A stretch of DNA of 64,000 nt, taken from the NCBI RefSeq assembly GCF_024749285.1, contig NZ_CP087196.1, positions 1,488,001 to 1,552,000 on the forward strand. The letters are read 5' to 3'. The translations under genes were made by a program, and so were the position numbers. The notes beneath the pieces are model-generated. The model was not told the DNA's origin. It saw only the letters and a list, made by a program, of their open reading frames with translations, and made no database searches. This document shows, piece by piece, positions 53,514-62,108 of this stretch (position 1 is its first letter; each line of letters starts with the position of its first letter). The DNA is from Pseudomonas sp. B21-015 (GTDB lineage Bacteria; Pseudomonadota; Gammaproteobacteria; Pseudomonadales; Pseudomonadaceae).

Positions 53514-54944
53514 GTGACTTCGATCTTCTGGTACGACTATGAAACCACTGGCATCAACCCCCGTTGCGACCGCCCGCTGCAAGTGGCGGGGATTCGCACC
53601 GACTTCGATCTCAATGAAATAGACGAGCCGGTCAACCTTTATTGCCAGCCCAGTGACGACATCCTGCCTCATCCGGCGGCCTGCACGATCACCGGTATTA
53701 CGCCCGCGCGTCTGGCCGAGCAAGGGTTGAGCGAAGCCGATTTCATGACCCGGGTTCATGCTCAGCTCGCGGCGCCCGGCACCTGTGGGGCGGGGTATAA
53801 CACGTTGCGTTTCGACGACGAGATGACCCGTTACAGCCTGTATCGAAACTTTTTCGACCCCTACGCACGGGAGTGGCAGGGCGGCAACAGCCGCTGGGAC
53901 CTGATCGATGTGGTGCGTGCGGCGTATGCCTTGCGTCCCGATGGCCTTGTCTGGCCTACGGATGACGAAGGACGGGTGACGCTCAAACTCGAACGCTTGA
54001 CCGCCGCCAATGGCATCGATCACGGGAATGCCCACGAGGCGCTGTCGGATGTTCGCGCCACGATCGCTCTGGCGCGTCTGATCCGCGAAAAGCAGCCGAA
54101 GTTGTATGACTGGCTGTTTCAGTTGCGCAGTAAACAAAAGGTGATGGATCAGATTCGGTTGTTGCAACCGATGGTGCACATTTCCGGGCGCTTTTCGGCG
54201 GCCCGCCACTATGTGGGGGTGGTATTGCCATTGGCCTGGCATCCACGTAATCGCAACGCGCTGATTGTCTGTGACCTGCACCTGGACCCTCAGGGGTTGC
54301 TCGACCTGGATGCCGAAACCTTGCGTCAGCGGCTTTACACCCGCCGGGACGAACTGGCCGAAGGCGAACTGCCGGTGCCGCTCAAGCTCATACACATCAA
54401 CAAGTGCCCGGTCGTGGCGCCATTATCGGTACTTCGTCCTGACGATCAGCAACGTTTGGGGCTGGATATGGCGCTTTATCAGGGACGGGCGCTGCGGCTA
54501 AGCGACGCACAACAAGTTTGGCGGGATAAAGTGTCGGACATTTACAGTCGTGACGATTTCTCTCCGAGTCCGGACCCCGAGCAACAGTTATACGACGGTT
54601 TTATCGGTGATCGGGACCGGCGCCTATGTGAGCAAGTCAGAACCGCCGACCCTGCGCAATTAGCACAAGAGCAGTGGCCTTTCGATGATGAACGTTTGCC
54701 TGAGTTATTGTTTCGTTATCGGGCGCGCAACTTTCCCGATACGTTGAGCCTCGAGGAGCAAGAACGCTGGCGAATTTTCTGTCAGCAACGTTTGACTGCA
54801 CCCGAGTGGGGCGCGCCAAATACGCTGGAAAGTTTTCTGACGGCTGCCGCCCAATTGACGATTAGTCCTACATCGTTTCAGCAAGAGGTCCTGGATGAAT
54901 GGCAGATTCATGTCCAGGCATTACGCAAACGTTTGAATCTTTGA
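53514..54944 (+). CDS. sbcB: Exodeoxyribonuclease I
   Basis: Single-strand 3'-5' exonuclease of 476 aa, the size of E. coli SbcB (475). The DEDD active site begins with Asp8 and Glu10 in FWYDYETTG, and the third conserved region is HEALSDVRATIALA. The remaining ~270 residues match the SH3-like and helical ExoI C-terminal domains. The start is GTG 53514 with AGGA 7 nt upstream; an in-frame extension to 53439 is not supported. It acts in recombination and mismatch repair, and is convergent with mvaT. Confidence 0.95.
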   Translation: MTSIFWYDYETTGINPRCDRPLQVAGIRTDFDLNEIDEPVNLYCQPSDDILPHPAACTITGITPARLAEQGLSEADFMTRVHAQLAAPGTCGAGYNTLRFDDEMTRYSLYRNFFDPYAREWQGGNSRWDLIDVVRAAYALRPDGLVWPTDDEGRVTLKLERLTAANGIDHGNAHEALSDVRATIALARLIREKQPKLYDWLFQLRSKQKVMDQIRLLQPMVHISGRFSAARHYVGVVLPLAWHPRNRNALIVCDLHLDPQGLLDLDAETLRQRLYTRRDELAEGELPVPLKLIHINKCPVVAPLSVLRPDDQQRLGLDMALYQGRALRLSDAQQVWRDKVSDIYSRDDFSPSPDPEQQLYDGFIGDRDRRLCEQVRTADPAQLAQEQWPFDDERLPELLFRYRARNFPDTLSLEEQERWRIFCQQRLTAPEWGAPNTLESFLTAAAQLTISPTSFQQEVLDEWQIHVQALRKRLNL

Positions 54945-54978
54945 AAACGAAAATGACTTGCACTTGAATTCCGGGCAT

Positions 54979-55005
54979 AAAAAAACGCCAGCATTTGCTG
55001 GCGTT
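54979..55005 (-). terminator. Terminator of mvaT
   Basis: AACGCCAGCA pairs with TGCTGGCGTT over a 2-nt loop. On the minus strand the stem is followed by seven T in all (54985-54979). It also ends the convergent sbcB gene, more weakly. Confidence 0.93.
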
Positions 55006-55042
55006 CTTCAGGTCGCGGATCAGTCTGCGACGCGCTTGCGGC

Positions 55043-55420
55043 TTAGCCCAGCAGGGTAGCCCAGCCTTCAACCACGTCACCGCCCCACTTGGCTTTCCAC
55101 TCTTTCAGAGTCTTGTGGTTGCCACCTTTGGTTTCGATGACTTCGCCGTTGTGCGGGTTTTTGTATTGTTTAACTTTGCGAGCACGCTTGGTGCCGGTAG
55201 TTTTTACTGCGCCGCCACGTGGCGCCTTGGTTTTGGACTCTGGATCCAACAGCGCGATGATGTCACGCAGGGATTTGGAGTATTCGCCCATCAGGGTGCG
55301 CAGTTTGCCTTCGAATTCCAGCTCGGTTTGCAGTTTGTCGTCTTGGGACAGATTCTTCAAACGGGCTTGCAGCTCTTTGATAGCTTCTTCGGTGGCGCGA
55401 TATTCGTTGATCAAGGACAT
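55043..55420 (-). CDS. mvaT: H-NS-family xenogeneic silencer MvaT
   Basis: A 125-aa nucleoid protein. The N-terminal coiled coil (1-60) mediates dimer and oligomer formation. The C-terminal DNA-binding domain has the AT-pincer segment TKGGNHKTLKEWK (98-110) and basic KRARKVKQYKNP. It binds AT-rich, often foreign DNA and silences it, so the AT-rich parts of the Tc locus in this window are natural candidates. AAGGT precedes ATG 55420. Neighbours sbcB and purU match the mvaT locus of P. aeruginosa as I recall it. Confidence 0.94.
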   Translation of the reverse strand: MSLINEYRATEEAIKELQARLKNLSQDDKLQTELEFEGKLRTLMGEYSKSLRDIIALLDPESKTKAPRGGAVKTTGTKRARKVKQYKNPHNGEVIETKGGNHKTLKEWKAKWGGDVVEGWATLLG

Positions 55421-55468
55421 GAGGATTACCTTATGTTGGGCGCTGGATGACAGGGTGACAGTGCGACA

Positions 55469-55497
55469 ATAATAGTCAGGGTGTTTCATCAAGTAAA
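55469..55497 (-). promoter_or_regulatory. Sigma-70 promoter of mvaT within the 328-bp mvaT-purU gap
   Basis: On the minus strand TTTACT (55497-55492), exactly 17 bases, then TATTAT (55474-55469). Transcription would begin near 55462, about 40 nt before the start codon. The surrounding gap (55421-55748) is AT-rich and contains no other supported gene. The purU promoter was not identified. Confidence 0.6.
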
Positions 55498-55748
55498 CAT
55501 TTAACCGAAGTTTTACTTAAATTAATTGCGGTGAATAGGACACACATTGGAGAGACAGTTAAATAGCGTCACGAATATTCACAGTTGACCTCTTGAAGAC
55601 TGGCTACAAGAGCACCATGCACTGGCGTATGGCAGCGCCGGAATCTGTGCTGCTGATCGCGATGCAAGGCCACACGTCATCAATACTGCAGTTTTGCTGC
55701 GCAATCGTTAGAATGGCGGCCTTTGCGAAGTTCTGGAGTTTCCCCCTC

Positions 55749-56597
55749 ATGCGCACTTTTCGGCTGGTGATTGCTTGCCCGGACCGCGTCGGCATCGTTG
55801 CTAAAGTCAGTAACTTTCTGGCGTCACATAACGGCTGGATCACTGAAGCGAGCCATCACTCGGACAATCTCAGTGGCTGGTTCTTCATGCGTCACGAAAT
55901 TCGTGCCGATTCGCTGCCTTTCGGTATCGAAGCCTTTCGCGAAGCGTTTGCACCGATTGCCGAAGAGTTCTCGATGGACTGGCGCATCACCGACACCGAG
56001 CAGAAGAAACGCGTGGTGTTGATGGCCAGCCGTGAGTCCCACTGCCTGGCCGATTTGTTGCACCGCTGGCACAGCGACGAACTGGACTGCGAAATCGCCT
56101 GTGTGATTTCCAACCATGACGATTTGCGCAGCATGGTCGAGTGGCACGGTATTCCTTACTACCATGTGCCGGTCAACCCGCAGAACAAGGAGCCGGCCTT
56201 CGCCGAAGTTTCGCGCCTGGTCAAACAGCACGAGGCCGAAGTGGTGGTACTTGCCCGCTACATGCAGATTCTGCCGCCTGAGTTGTGCAGCGAATATGCC
56301 CATAAAGTCATCAACATTCACCACAGCTTCCTGCCGTCGTTTGTCGGGGCCAAGCCCTATCATCAGGCTTCGATGCGCGGTGTGAAGTTGATCGGCGCCA
56401 CTTGCCACTACGTGACCGAAGAGCTGGATGCCGGTCCGATCATCGAGCAGGACGTGGTGCGCGTCAGTCACAGCGACAGCATCGAAGACATGGTGCGCTT
56501 CGGTCGCGATGTCGAGAAGATGGTGCTGGCCCGCGGTCTGCGTTATCACCTGGAAGACCGAGTGCTGGTGCACGGCAACAAAACCGTCGTGTTCTGA
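55749..56597 (+). CDS. purU: Formyltetrahydrofolate deformylase
   Basis: Hydrolyses 10-formyl-tetrahydrofolate to formate and tetrahydrofolate, balancing one-carbon pools for purine synthesis. The 282-aa protein has an N-terminal ACT domain (RTFRLVIACPDRVGIVAKVS) and a formyltransferase-fold catalytic domain with the Asn-His-Asp set in VINIHHSFLPSF and LDAGPIIEQDV. ATG 55749 matches the family start; GGAG lies about 12 nt upstream, slightly far. The reading frame extends upstream without homology. It is divergent from mvaT. Confidence 0.94.
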   Translation: MRTFRLVIACPDRVGIVAKVSNFLASHNGWITEASHHSDNLSGWFFMRHEIRADSLPFGIEAFREAFAPIAEEFSMDWRITDTEQKKRVVLMASRESHCLADLLHRWHSDELDCEIACVISNHDDLRSMVEWHGIPYYHVPVNPQNKEPAFAEVSRLVKQHEAEVVVLARYMQILPPELCSEYAHKVINIHHSFLPSFVGAKPYHQASMRGVKLIGATCHYVTEELDAGPIIEQDVVRVSHSDSIEDMVRFGRDVEKMVLARGLRYHLEDRVLVHGNKTVVF

Positions 56598-56618
56598 TAG
56601 CCATACGGTTGAAATTCA

Positions 56619-56651
56619 AAGGGCCTGGGCGCTCAATCGCTTCAGGCCCTT
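56619..56651 (+). terminator. Hairpin after purU without T-run
   Basis: AAGGGCCTG pairs with CAGGCCCTT over a 15-nt loop between purU and the small acidic gene. Without a T-tract it is a weak terminator or attenuator candidate. Confidence 0.45.
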
Positions 56652-56678
56652 CGCCGTTTCTGCACTGAGGACATGACC

Positions 56679-56855
56679 ATGGCCGATCCACTGGACAAAG
56701 CCACGTCCAAGGCACCCGCCACATTGGGGGAGGGGTGTTTGAGTCGTTATGACCCCGAGGACCTGACCCCCGAAGACGGCACGGAGTTTCCCGGTGCCGC
56801 CGAGTTGTGGGAGCAGTTGCAGGACGATTCCGACGATGAATCCGGGGGCGCCTGA
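56679..56855 (+). CDS. Small acidic conserved hypothetical protein
   Basis: A 58-aa hydrophilic protein with an acidic C-terminus (ELWEQLQDDSDDE) and a central CLSRYDPEDLTPED. GAGG is 8 nt upstream of ATG 56679; an ATG two codons earlier is too close to it. It has no recognised domain. It follows purU by 81 bp. Good codon use and a ribosome site make it a probable gene. Confidence 0.62.
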   Translation: MADPLDKATSKAPATLGEGCLSRYDPEDLTPEDGTEFPGAAELWEQLQDDSDDESGGA

Positions 56856-56931
56856 AAAGATCGCAGCCTTCGGCAGCTCCTACAAGGGTTTGGCGTACAC
56901 CCTGTAGGAGCTGCCGAAGGCTGCGATCTTT
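56856..56931. repeat. Long perfect inverted repeat (GATCGCAGCCTTCGGCAGCT family)
   Basis: 29-bp perfectly complementary arms (56856-56884 and 56903-56931) flank an 18-nt spacer. The element runs exactly from the stop codon of the small acidic gene to the stop codon of the convergent membrane protein gene. It belongs to another repeat family common in P. fluorescens and should act as a bidirectional terminator. Confidence 0.9.
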
Positions 56932-57926
56932 CAAGCTTGCTTGAACTTCATCAACTTCTTGAGCAACGGCCGCCCGAGCATCAGTAAAAATACCGGGCCA
57001 CCCACCACCAGATAGAAGTAATAGGTCACTGTCCGCCAGATCAGAATGGCCGCCGCCGCGGTGGATTTGCCCACCATGGGCGCCAACAGCGCCGCCGATG
57101 TCAGTTCCGCCGCCCCGGCACCGCCCGGCAACAGACTGAATTGCCCCGCACTCAGCGACAGCATCTGGATCAGAAAGCACCAGGCCCACTGCAAATCCAC
57201 GCCCAGCCCGCGCAGCGCCAGATACAGCACGCTATACCGCAAGACCCAATGCAGGCAGGTCAGGGCAAACACGGTAATCAGCGTCTGAAAGGGCAACTTC
57301 AGTGTGTCAGTGAACGCTGCCAGGAAGTGCAGAAGCTTGCGCGCCCAGCGGTGTCGAGTCGCGGTCTTGACATTGAGGCGGGCGAGCAACCGACCGCTCA
57401 GACGAATCAATGAGCGGTGGTAACGAGCCACTACCACGCAACTGACCAGCCCGCCGAACATCGAGATGGCGCTGACGGTCAGCAGCCACTCCATGCGCTG
57501 ACTGAGGTGCTGGAACAGTGCATAAATCAGAATCCCGCTCAGCGCGCAGAGAAAAAACAGCAGATCGCTCAACTGGTCCATGGCGAACACGGCGCTGCCC
57601 CTGGCCGGCCGCACGCCGTGGCGCGCCAGCAGGGCCATGATGGTCAGCGGTCCGCCACTGCCGCCGGGCGTGGCGCAGTAGGCGAACTCGGCGGACATCA
57701 CCACCCCGAGGCTTTTGAGGCGGCTCACCTTGGCGCGCTGATCGCCCAGCAACAGGCGCAAGCGCAGGGTATTGAGCCCCCAGCACAGCAGGATCATGCC
57801 GAACATGATCAGCAGCCATTCCAGCGGAAAGCGTTGCAGCCGCGACCATGTCTCGCCGCCGCCCAGCAACGAGGGGATAAGCACCGCAGCGAGCAGGGCG
57901 ACGACCAGCACAATCCCGCGGCTCAT
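56931..57926 (-). CDS. Lysylphosphatidylglycerol synthase TM-region-like membrane protein
   Basis: A 331-aa inner-membrane protein with about eight helices, of the UPF0104/LPG synthase transmembrane family (flippase-like, without the catalytic synthase domain). Family text: SAEFAYCATPGGSGGPLTIM, and QFSLLPGGAGAAELTSAALL near the end. Such proteins move lipids or lipid-linked sugars across the membrane. The start lies inside the deacetylase stop (ATGA), making it the third gene of a glycosyltransferase-deacetylase operon. Confidence 0.85.
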   Translation of the reverse strand: MSRGIVLVVALLAAVLIPSLLGGGETWSRLQRFPLEWLLIMFGMILLCWGLNTLRLRLLLGDQRAKVSRLKSLGVVMSAEFAYCATPGGSGGPLTIMALLARHGVRPARGSAVFAMDQLSDLLFFLCALSGILIYALFQHLSQRMEWLLTVSAISMFGGLVSCVVVARYHRSLIRLSGRLLARLNVKTATRHRWARKLLHFLAAFTDTLKLPFQTLITVFALTCLHWVLRYSVLYLALRGLGVDLQWAWCFLIQMLSLSAGQFSLLPGGAGAAELTSAALLAPMVGKSTAAAAILIWRTVTYYFYLVVGGPVFLLMLGRPLLKKLMKFKQA

Positions 57927-58687
57927 GCGGCGCGACCGACGGTGTCGTCTTGCAGTGCCAGCCAGTTGGCCTTGGTCATCGGCACACGGCCCTCGTCGAG
58001 CAAACGCTTGAGGAGTTGCAGCCAATAATGACGCGAGAGCTCATGGCGCATGTCCACCGGGTGCAGGCCGAGACGAATCACCGGTGCCTGGCGCCAACGT
58101 TGTTCGCGCTGATCGCTGACCAGCTTCGACAGGCCTCGGCGCCAGGCACTGCGAGCGCTCCAGACCAGGCTCGGGGCATCGATCGCGGTGAAATCCGGCA
58201 GACGATACAGATGCTGCAAATCGCTGGTGTAGCGCAGCGGCAACTGGCGCAGCGCCTGGCGGGTGCCTTCGCTCATCAGCCAGGCCGGGGCGACGAAACC
58301 TTCCAGTGGCCAGTGATAACGATGGAACATTTCGATTCCGGCGCGCAGGCGAGCGAGGGCGGCGTCCAGGGGCAGGTTGTAGAACTCGCCTTCATGGGTG
58401 TAGATCCGGCGCATGAACCAGTCTCGGGGAGTGCCGGGGATCGGTCCTTCATCGCAATGGAAGTAACCGTGCAATGCCAGTTCGTCGCCGCGCGCGACAC
58501 GGCTGCTCAGCACCTGTCGAAACCCCGGATGCGTATCCAGATCGTTGTGTTTATGGAAGTCCGGCACCACCAGCCAGGTCATCGGCACCTCGCCCAACGC
58601 GTCGACGGCTTCGACGAAAGCCTGGTAATCGGGCCAGGTGTGCGGCGCTGTGTCGTGCAACACCAGTAACAGGCTGCGTGCGTTCAT
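57923..58687 (-). CDS. DUF2334 polysaccharide deacetylase-family protein
   Basis: A 254-aa protein with an NodB-like barrel. LLLVLHDTAPHTW carries the first catalytic Asp, and ELALHGYFHCDE supplies the metal-binding His-x-x-x-His-like segment; GFVAPAWLMSE resembles the RxPxG region of deacetylases. It probably removes acetyl groups from a sugar made by the preceding glycosyltransferase. ATG 58687 lies just after that gene's stop; an upstream ATG at 58699 would overlap it. Confidence 0.82.
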   Translation of the reverse strand: MNARSLLLVLHDTAPHTWPDYQAFVEAVDALGEVPMTWLVVPDFHKHNDLDTHPGFRQVLSSRVARGDELALHGYFHCDEGPIPGTPRDWFMRRIYTHEGEFYNLPLDAALARLRAGIEMFHRYHWPLEGFVAPAWLMSEGTRQALRQLPLRYTSDLQHLYRLPDFTAIDAPSLVWSARSAWRRGLSKLVSDQREQRWRQAPVIRLGLHPVDMRHELSRHYWLQLLKRLLDEGRVPMTKANWLALQDDTVGRAA

Positions 58688-58691
58688 GGGC

Positions 58692-59804
58692 TCAACCATT
58701 GGCGGTCAGCGGCCATTGAGTGCCGAGTACGGCGTGATAGTGGCCCAACAGGCTGTCGACCACGGTGTCCCAGGCGTAATGCCGCTCGACATGGCTGCGG
58801 GCTTGTTTGCCCCGTGCGGCGCTGCCCTGGCTGAACAGCTCGCGTACGGCGTTGGCCATCGCCACTGGATTGTCCGGCGCGCAGAGCAGGCCGCATTGAT
58901 CGGTGACAATTTCCTGAAAGGCCCCGGCCGCCACGGCCACCACCGGAATGCCACTGGCCATGGCTTCAAGGACCACCAGGCCAAAGGTTTCCTGATCACC
59001 GGCATGCACCAGCGCATCGGCGCTGGCCATCAAGCGTGCGATTTGCGCCGCCGGGCAGAACTCATCGAGGACAGTGACGTTGCGCGGCACCAGGGTTGGC
59101 ATCGACGAGCCCACCAGCAGCAGGTGATAGCGACGACCCAGGCGTTTCATGCAATTGAGTAGCACTGGCAGGTTTTTTTCCTTGGAACCACGGCCGGCGA
59201 AGATCAGCAGGTGAGTGTTTTCATCGATGCCCAATTCAGCCCGTAAACCTGTATCCCGTTTACTGGGGTTGAACGTTTGCAGGTCGACGCCCAGCGGTTG
59301 TACGAAAACGTTCTTCACCCCCAGCCCGATCAGTTTGTCGGCCATGACCTGGCTCGGCGCCAGAACCCGGTCGAAGTTGCCATAGAGTTTGCTGACATAA
59401 GCTTCGACATTGGGGGTAACCCAGTTGCCCATGCGATTGCTGACCAGCATCGGCAGGTCGGAGTGATAAAAGCCGATCACCGGCACATCGAGTTGCCGCT
59501 TGGCGTCCAACGCAGCCCAGGCAGTCAGGTAAGGGTCGCCGGCTTCGATCAGGTCAGGCTGCAAATCCTGCAGAACATTGCGCCACGGCGCGAGACGGAG
59601 GGGGAAGCGATAACCCTTGCCAAAAGGAAGGGCAGGGGCTGGAACGGTGTAGACACCATCCTGTTCACTCAAATGGGCCCCGGGGATCAGCAAGCTATGG
59701 CGAATGCCGGGTTTGATGCCCAGGCGACGATGTTTGGCATCCAGATAAGTGCGCACGCCACCGCTGGCAGGGGCGTAGAACATGGTGATGTCAGCGATAT
59801 GCAC
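58692..59804 (-). CDS. Glycosyltransferase family 4 protein
   Basis: GT-B glycosyltransferase of 370 aa. The N-terminal Rossmann half begins ADITMFYAPASGGVRTYLDA, and the C-terminal half has LLIFAGRGSKEKNLPVLL and the GT4 acceptor/donor motif HAGDQETFGLVVLEAMASG with its Glu residues. The start is set at GTG 59804 because GGAGGA directly abuts an in-frame ATG (59813), too near to use, while GTG is 9 nt away. It is first of three overlapping genes. The donor sugar and acceptor (possibly a lipid) are unknown. Confidence 0.87.
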   Translation of the reverse strand: MHIADITMFYAPASGGVRTYLDAKHRRLGIKPGIRHSLLIPGAHLSEQDGVYTVPAPALPFGKGYRFPLRLAPWRNVLQDLQPDLIEAGDPYLTAWAALDAKRQLDVPVIGFYHSDLPMLVSNRMGNWVTPNVEAYVSKLYGNFDRVLAPSQVMADKLIGLGVKNVFVQPLGVDLQTFNPSKRDTGLRAELGIDENTHLLIFAGRGSKEKNLPVLLNCMKRLGRRYHLLLVGSSMPTLVPRNVTVLDEFCPAAQIARLMASADALVHAGDQETFGLVVLEAMASGIPVVAVAAGAFQEIVTDQCGLLCAPDNPVAMANAVRELFSQGSAARGKQARSHVERHYAWDTVVDSLLGHYHAVLGTQWPLTANG

Positions 59805-59920
59805 GATGAACATTCCTCCGGGGCCGTTGATCTCCTTTGGTTGACCTATATGAAGGATAGATGTTCGATTGGGGTTTTGCGGAGGGGGTGTCAGCGGGGT
59901 TTTGCGGGGCTTTACAGATC

Positions 59921-60016
59921 GCTATCGCGAGCAGACTCGCTCCCACACTGGATCTGTTGTGAACACATTATTTGTGAACAACGAAGATCAAGTGTGGGAG
60001 CGAGCCTGCTCGCGAT
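59921..60016. repeat. REP pair, GAGCCTGCTC subtype
   Basis: CTATCGCGAGCAGACTCGCT (one mismatch from its family) faces GTGTGGGAGCGAGCCTGCTC. It lies between the glycosyltransferase start and the chemoreceptor stop. Confidence 0.87.
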
Positions 60017-60034
60017 TGGGGCCTGTCAAACGTT

Positions 60035-61924
60035 CTAGATGCGGAAACTGCCCACCAACTGCTTCAATCGCGAAGCCTGTTGCTCAAGGTCCGAGCACGC
60101 CCGCAAGGTCGATTGCAGGTTTTCCACGCCTTCCTGGTTCAGCGTGTTGATCTCGGTGATATCCACGTTGATCGACTCGACCACTGCGGTTTGTTCCTCG
60201 GTCGCCGTCGCCACCGACTGGTTCATCCCGTCGATTTCGCCGATGCGCAACGTCACGCTGTTCAGGCGCTCGCCGGCCAGGTTGGCGATTTCCACGCTGT
60301 CCTGGCTGTGACGCTGGCTGTCGCTCATGGTGCTGACGGATTCGCGGGCGCCGACTTGCAGCTCCTCGATCATGGTCTGCACCTGTTGCGCCGACTCCTG
60401 CGTGCGGTGCGCCAGGTTGCGCACCTCGTCGGCCACCACGGCAAAACCGCGCCCGGCTTCACCGGCCCGCGCCGCTTCGATGGCGGCGTTGAGCGCCAGC
60501 AGGTTGGTTTGCTGGGAGATGCTGGTGATCACTTCGAGAATCTGCCCGATGTTCACGGTTTTGCTGTTCAGCGATTCGATGTTGGTGCTCGAGGCGCTGA
60601 GCATGCTCGACAGCTGATTCATCGCGGCAATGCTGCGATCCACCACTTGCTGGCCGTCTTCGGCCAGGCTGCGGGCATCGCTGGCCTGATTCGACGCTTG
60701 GGCGGCGTTACGGGCGATTTCCTGGGCGGCGGCGCCGAGCTGGTTGATCGCTGCGGCCACGCTGCTGGTACGCGAAGCTTGCTGGTCGGAATTGAACATC
60801 GACGAGTTCGAGGCCGCCACCACCCGCAAGGCCACTTCGTTGACCTGACCGGTGGCCGAGGACACTTCGCGGATCGATGTATGAACCCGTTCCACGAAAC
60901 GGTTGAACGCCGTGCCAAGGATGCCGAATTCGTCCTGATTCTGGATGGTCAGGCGTTTGGTCAGGTCGCCTTCACCGTCGGCGATGTCTTCCATGGCGCG
61001 GGTCATCACGTGCAGCGGCTGGATCAGCAGGCGGATCAGCATGCCCAGCAAGCCAATGATGATGGCCACGGCAATCAGGGTCGCGATGATCGCCGAGGTG
61101 CGGAATTCGCTGAGCATGGAGAAGGCTTTGTCCTTGTCCACCGACAGGCCGATGTACCAATTGACCGACGGCAAGCCTTTGATCGGGGTGAAAGAGACGA
61201 TGCGGGTTTTGCCGTCGACGTCCACTTCAGTGAAGCTGCTGCTAATGCGTGGGGTATTTTTCGGGTACGCCTCGCTCAGGGACTTCATCACCATGGCTTT
61301 GTCCGGATGAACCAGGATCTTGCCGTCGGCGCTGACCAGAAAGGCATAGCCCATGCCGCCGAAATCACGCGCGATCAGGGTGTCGATCAGGGTTTGCAGG
61401 CTCAAGTCACCGCCTACCACCCCCACGCTTTTCCCCGATTTTTTCGAAGCGGTGGCAATGGAGATGATGGTTTGACCGGTCGCCGCATCTACGTAAGGTT
61501 CGGTCAGCGTCGAGCCGTTGCTGTTTTCCGCGCCTTTGTACCAAGGGCGAACTCTGGGATCGTAGCCGTCCGGCATCTTGGAGTCAGGGCGGTTGATGAA
61601 GTTGCCGCTGGCATCACCCAGGTACCTGGCCATGAAGGTCGATGCCAAAGCATTTTGTTCAAGCAGACTGACGACGTTGGATTGTTCGGGGTTGATGGCA
61701 ATGTTTTGAGCGAGGTTCTCTACCAGCAGGATACGACCGGCCAGCCAACTCTGGATGTTGTTGGCGGTGACGTCTCCCATCTCGGTGAGATAGTTATCCA
61801 GATCTTCACGAATCGCATTGCGCTGCAAATAGTCGTTGTACAGCGTGAACGAGGCGAATGCGGCGATAACGATCAGGGCGGCGGCAAGCAGTATCTTATG
61901 GCTGAAGCGCAGGTTTTTGTTCAT
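60035..61924 (-). CDS. Methyl-accepting chemotaxis protein, amino-acid sensor (PctA-like)
   Basis: Transmembrane chemoreceptor of 629 aa. TM1 is about 10-30, a dCache periplasmic domain spans 31-~275, TM2 is about 277-300, then HAMP and a signalling domain with the tip [20 protein letters not shown]. Amino-acid-binding residues of the dCache motif are all present: Tyr121, Arg126, Trp128, Tyr129, Tyr144, Asp146 and Asp173, in [18 protein letters not shown] and VGGDLSL. The numbering coincides with what I recall for PctA. The location near purU/mvaT also matches the pct region of P. aeruginosa. The ligand is probably one or more L-amino acids. Confidence 0.92.
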   Translation of the reverse strand: MNKNLRFSHKILLAAALIVIAAFASFTLYNDYLQRNAIREDLDNYLTEMGDVTANNIQSWLAGRILLVENLAQNIAINPEQSNVVSLLEQNALASTFMARYLGDASGNFINRPDSKMPDGYDPRVRPWYKGAENSNGSTLTEPYVDAATGQTIISIATASKKSGKSVGVVGGDLSLQTLIDTLIARDFGGMGYAFLVSADGKILVHPDKAMVMKSLSEAYPKNTPRISSSFTEVDVDGKTRIVSFTPIKGLPSVNWYIGLSVDKDKAFSMLSEFRTSAIIATLIAVAIIIGLLGMLIRLLIQPLHVMTRAMEDIADGEGDLTKRLTIQNQDEFGILGTAFNRFVERVHTSIREVSSATGQVNEVALRVVAASNSSMFNSDQQASRTSSVAAAINQLGAAAQEIARNAAQASNQASDARSLAEDGQQVVDRSIAAMNQLSSMLSASSTNIESLNSKTVNIGQILEVITSISQQTNLLALNAAIEAARAGEAGRGFAVVADEVRNLAHRTQESAQQVQTMIEELQVGARESVSTMSDSQRHSQDSVEIANLAGERLNSVTLRIGEIDGMNQSVATATEEQTAVVESINVDITEINTLNQEGVENLQSTLRACSDLEQQASRLKQLVGSFRI

Positions 61925-62108
61925 GGCTTGGGGGTCCGCTAAAGTCTTAATGTCCAGGGCGTGCTTTTATAAAGGCGCGCAAAATGGGCAGTGTTGAAAG
62001 TAAGCTGATATTTCCGTCTCTCCTTAGGGAATTACCGACGCTATTTTCAGTCTGGTCTCTCGGTTGTTATCGGCCATGAAGGATCAAAGATTAACCATGG
62101 GTGACAAA

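Noticed and set aside
60080..61942. 620-codon open frame opposite the chemoreceptor
   Set aside because: Shadow frame; the chemoreceptor on the other strand is certain.
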